Assembly (NCBI GenBank): GCA_036897525.1
Contig: JAYMTJ010000050.1
Span: 1-64,000, forward strand
From: Pelargonium x hortorum
Lineage: Eukaryota > Streptophyta > Magnoliopsida > Geraniales > Geraniaceae
Length of the DNA: 64,000 nt
Reading direction: 5' to 3'
Shown: piece by piece, positions 61,435 to 64,000 of the stretch
Position numbering within the stretch: the stretch's first letter is position 1
How the letters are laid out: each line of letters begins with the position of its first letter
Notes under the pieces: generated by a model
Databases searched by the model: none
Seen by the model: the letters and a program-made list of their open reading frames with translations, nothing else
What the model was told of the DNA's origin: nothing
Translations under genes and position numbers: made by a program

Positions 61435-61990
61435 GTTTTAGTGAAAGTCTTTCTGCCATTAGTATCTTGATGAAACTTTACCAGGTAATCAGTTAACAAC
61501 ACGGGGCAATGCTGTCATATTTTGTCTTTAGGAGTAGTATTTTGAGGCTCTATTTTCTTTCAGGTTGAAGGTATTGGTGTTTCTAGTTTAAGGAATTTAA
61601 CGTACTATAGTATAGGTAAAGTTTTTTTCCAGTAAAGTCAAGTTAAAGTTTTCTTTTAGATAGTCAGGGTAAGTTGTAGTTCAATTTGACCTTTACTCAG
61701 GGTCATTTTCTAGAGCCCTTGTTTAGGTCATCATGTGTAAGGTTTTCTATGCTATAATACTACAGGCAGTAACCTCTTTAAATTGAAATGATAAACTACA
61801 CTACATATGGACAAGAGGAATATCCCTTACTAATCCAACAATTAAGACACAATACAATAGCTATCATTAATAAGTGTTTTCTCTAAGTCTAAGACCTGTT
61901 ATCTACACCTCCTTCTACTTACTAGCTTAGGCTCTGGCACCTTCTCTGGTACAGGGTCAGGGTATTGCTTCTGCTCCTGTGCTTGGGTAT
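61435..61990 (-). repeat. R1 dispersed repeat, copy D (minus strand)
   Basis: Contains R1 landmarks in reversed order relative to copy B: GGTCATCATGTGTAAGG (61727-61742; copy B reversed reads GGTCTTCAAAGTGTAAGG) and then ACAAGAGGAATATCCCTTACTAAT (61811 on; copy B reversed ACAAGAGGGATATTCCTTAACAAT). The two are about 75 bases apart here and about 140 in copy B, so the CTTACCGAGT section is missing. Sequence before it (about 61560) also resembles the 48.5-kb copy. Outer limits are approximate. Confidence 0.5.
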
Positions 61991-62154
61991 CCTTATAGTT
62001 CCCTGAGATTCCGAGTATCTCGTATTTTAGAGAGTATAGTTAAGAACTCTGCAAATTCGCTGATAAAGGAATATAAGATTTGTTTGAAGCTCAAAAATAG
62101 AAAGAAGAGTAAAGAAATTATAGCTACAAGGGTAGCAACTCCTAAATAAACAAG

Positions 62155-62200
62155 GTATGAAGAATAAGTCAAAGGAAGCAGCTTGATTTATGCTTTTAAG
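62155..62200 (-). repeat. R1 end fragment (copy I)
   Basis: GAAGAATAAGTCAAAGGA (62159-62176) matches, reversed, the distal end of copy C (TTAGAAGAATAAGTCAAAAG). No further R1 landmark follows within the expected distance, so this is either a fragment or the start of an unrecognisably eroded copy. Confidence 0.3.
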
Positions 62201-62639
62201 ATCCCAAGGTTAAACTAGAGTATGGTAACGAAAGTAGGGAAAGACTAGAGTTTGAGGATGTAACTGCTTAATAGGTTAACAGGCACTATAAGGAATTCTT
62301 TCTAATAACTTCAGGCTTCTTCTATTTCATATCTTTATTATTTTCAGGAAAGTCTTTAGGTTAGGTTTATGGGATTTCTTATAATTTTCAGTCTGTTCTG
62401 CTAAAAGGAGAGTCTGGATTACATTACAGTGGTTCGAGGGCTTCTTTCTTGGAAATATTAGTAAGTTTACATACAGTAAGGAGTCTACTTTGGCTATCCA
62501 TTAGAGGTTACCCATTTCATTTCTAAAAGATAAACAAAGGAATTTCCTCCGGCTCAAAATGAGGTCTATAATTCCAAACAAAGTAGGGGCAATACTAGAT
62601 TTATGGGTTAAATAGTAACCGCTTACAAGGTATCCTAAC

Positions 62640-63000
62640 TACAGATAAAGGCATTATGGAGAATCATTTAGAGATTGTTATTAGGTTTCAGCAGGATTAA
62701 TTCTTTTTGTAAGGTGTTTATTTTCCAGGTTTCCCTTTAATTTAAGTGAAGCATTTCAGTAAGTCCAAGTGAAAGTCCAGTTTTCGAGTTTATGGTCTTT
62801 AGAGTGTGAGGTTGCTTATTCATTATACTATAAATAAGAACTAATCTAATACAAAACTAATATAAGACAATAGAATATAAGAACTATCTTATACTATCCT
62901 AATCCACTAGCTACAGAATACACTTTCTCTGCTTAGCTGACAGGCTTGCTCTCTCTTCTACTGGGTATTTATTGCTCTAGCAACTGTCTGGTTGGCAGCT
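62640..63000 (-). repeat. R1 dispersed repeat, copy E (minus strand)
   Basis: TTTATGGTCTTTAGAGTGTGAGG (62790-62811) aligns with reversed copy B (TTTTATGGTCTTCAAAGTGTAAGG). It is followed by an AT-rich block with ACTATAAATAAGAAC-type words and then CTAGCTACAGAA (62929), matching reversed copy B ATTAGCTACAGAA. The CTTACCGAGT and TAAGGAGG landmarks are missing between. A CT-rich tail (CTTCTGCTTCTGC-like, about 63040) resembles the tail after copy D near 61960. Confidence 0.5.
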
Positions 63001-63059
63001 TCTCTTGGGCAGGTGTTTTTTGCTAGGGCAACAGGTTAAGCTTCTGCTTCTGCAAAGTC

Positions 63060-63095
63060 CTAAGTCAAACAAAGAAGTAAGTCATTTTGGTATTA
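63060..63095 (-). repeat. R1 end fragment (copy H)
   Basis: AAAGAAGTAAGTCA (63071-63084) matches, reversed, the distal end of copy B (AAGAAGTAAGTCAATAAAAC). Only this landmark is visible. Closely follows copy E, suggesting a chain of eroded copies in one orientation. Confidence 0.3.
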
Positions 63096-63314
63096 TTTGC
63101 TTTTAGGATTATGAATAGATTGAAGAATTAGAAAGCACATATAGTGAGGGCTCAAAGACGATTTAATTAAGAGATTAATGAAAATATAGGTAGGTAAATA
63201 CTGAAGTTTCAGAGTTTTAATGTATCTTCCTTACCTTAATAGGTATCTAAATAGCCCCTTTTTTTAGAAAACTTTTATACGTGTCTAACTCCTTCTTTAT
63301 ATCTAATACTAATA

Positions 63315-63572
63315 CTAACTATCCAAAGTTACAAGTAAATAGATAATAAGCACGGCTAGAAGTACAGGCGCTGGAAGCCACATAATTACATAATAGAAAG
63401 CTGCTTTTGCAGTATCAATAATAAAGCTAAGGAAAGATGTTTTCGGTTGTCCAGAGTCAGCTAATTTTGGGAAAGATAATAGTCTATCTAATCTGTAGCC
63501 TTTTGGGAATCCGGGGTATTCTTCTTTAAAGGCATAAACCCTCCTGAACAAGGAAAGGGTTTTAACAATCAT
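63315..63572 (-). CDS. 85-codon ORF with C-terminal membrane segment, unassigned
   Basis: ATG start, 85 codons. The N-terminal half is basic and polar (SLFRRVYAFKEEYPGFPKG, then RLDRLLSFPKLADSGQ). The C-terminal third is one continuous hydrophobic run with MWLPAPVLLAVLIIYLL as its core, ending VTLDS. A basic soluble part followed by a single membrane anchor is a coherent design, and the amino-acid use is less skewed than in the other frames, which makes this the most gene-like translation here. No ribosome site is evident, and I cannot match it to Atp8, a Tat component or a small photosystem subunit. Chance remains a real possibility. Confidence 0.2.
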   Translation of the reverse strand: MIVKTLSLFRRVYAFKEEYPGFPKGYRLDRLLSFPKLADSGQPKTSFLSFIIDTAKAAFYYVIMWLPAPVLLAVLIIYLLVTLDS

Positions 63573-64000
63573 AAGTCATAAGAGAGTTGCTTTCTAAGTA
63601 GGTCATGCTTTAGGATTATTCTGTGAAATATTACATAATTTTAAAGGAATTTCTAAGCGTAAGGTCCAGGGCTTTCGGTCTCCCTAATTTCATTTATAGG
63701 CAATCAAATGACAACAGGTTTCCGAGTCAAATAGCTTACTGAGGATGTATCTTAACTCTTGATAAAAGGCATTTTCAAGAAAGTTAGTTTCCGTTGGTAT
63801 TCCTTGATTTGTGTTTTAGTTAGGCAGTCATGGCTCCTACAGCTCTATGGGTATGGATCAGGTTCCAGGATCTGTGCTTCCTTTTCCAAATTACTTTTAG
63901 TTTCAAAATAATTACTAGCTAAGCTAAGACTTGACGGTAGGAGACTCCCTTTATGAGAAGCCCTTGCGATCCTTGTAAAGAGGAAAACATTATATTCCAA

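Noticed and set aside
1-64000. CRISPR array, insertion sequence, LTR or retroviral element
   Set aside because: No regularly spaced identical repeats, no terminal repeats of useful length, and no frame long enough for transposase, reverse transcriptase, integrase or capsid proteins.
1-64000. the idea that genes are hidden by pervasive insertional RNA editing
   Set aside because: Apart from one anticodon loop lacking a base I found no region where adjacent frames assemble into a recognisable conserved protein, so there is no support beyond that single site.

Overview
This 64-kb window is almost entirely non-coding. It is AT-rich (about one third G+C by eye, not counted). The longest open frame on either strand is 134 codons, and only a few others exceed 90. 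For a random sequence of this composition and length, a longest frame of 100-150 codons is about what chance gives. I recognise no protein-coding gene, no intact rRNA or tRNA, no CRISPR array, and no transposase, reverse transcriptase, homing endonuclease or capsid gene. The low-confidence CDS entries are the best unassigned frames, not claimed genes.

The most informative content is a scatter of tRNA-like relics. At least nine places carry a T-arm or D-arm motif of bacterial/organellar type (GGTTCAAATCC, GGGTTCAAGTCC, TGTCTAATGGATAGGA). The anticodon side points to different isoacceptors: Trp-like at 4.15 kb, Met-like at 22.2 kb, Pro-like at 30.3 kb, Arg(UCU)-like pieces at 32.8 and 35.2 kb, Lys-like at 34.2 kb, Asn-like at 57.0 kb. 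Loops are better kept than stems, and acceptor arms do not pair, so these read as decayed copies. Two possible rRNA scraps (a sarcin-ricin-loop-like stretch at 34.9 kb, an SSU 3'-end-like word at 51.04 kb) are weaker. Together with the base composition, this suggests intergenic DNA of a greatly expanded organelle genome, algal or plant, mitochondrial or plastid. That is inference. A nuclear gene desert holding old organelle insertions is the main alternative.

Layout: 1-26 kb is unstructured AT-rich DNA with homopolymer runs, an ATAC microsatellite and scattered GC-rich palindromes. At 26.4-30.05 kb and 35.6-35.8 kb there are plus-strand copies of a diverged dispersed repeat, called R1 here, about 430 bp long and marked by CCTCTTG, TAAGGAGG, CTTACCGAGT, TTACACT and TTGACTTA in fixed order. 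The 30-38 kb section is the densest in tRNA-like relics. From 38 to 48 kb there is little. At 48.3-48.7 kb and 61.4-63.1 kb R1-like copies reappear on the minus strand. The stretch 49-61 kb has small repeat clusters, a 12-bp GC palindrome and another tRNA relic.

The second genome-wide signal is an excess of short GC-rich palindromes in AT-rich DNA: at least thirteen CCCGGG sites by eye against about two expected from composition, and several perfect 12-16 bp palindromes or compact hairpins. I see no gene set working together. The window reads as repeat- and relic-filled spacer.
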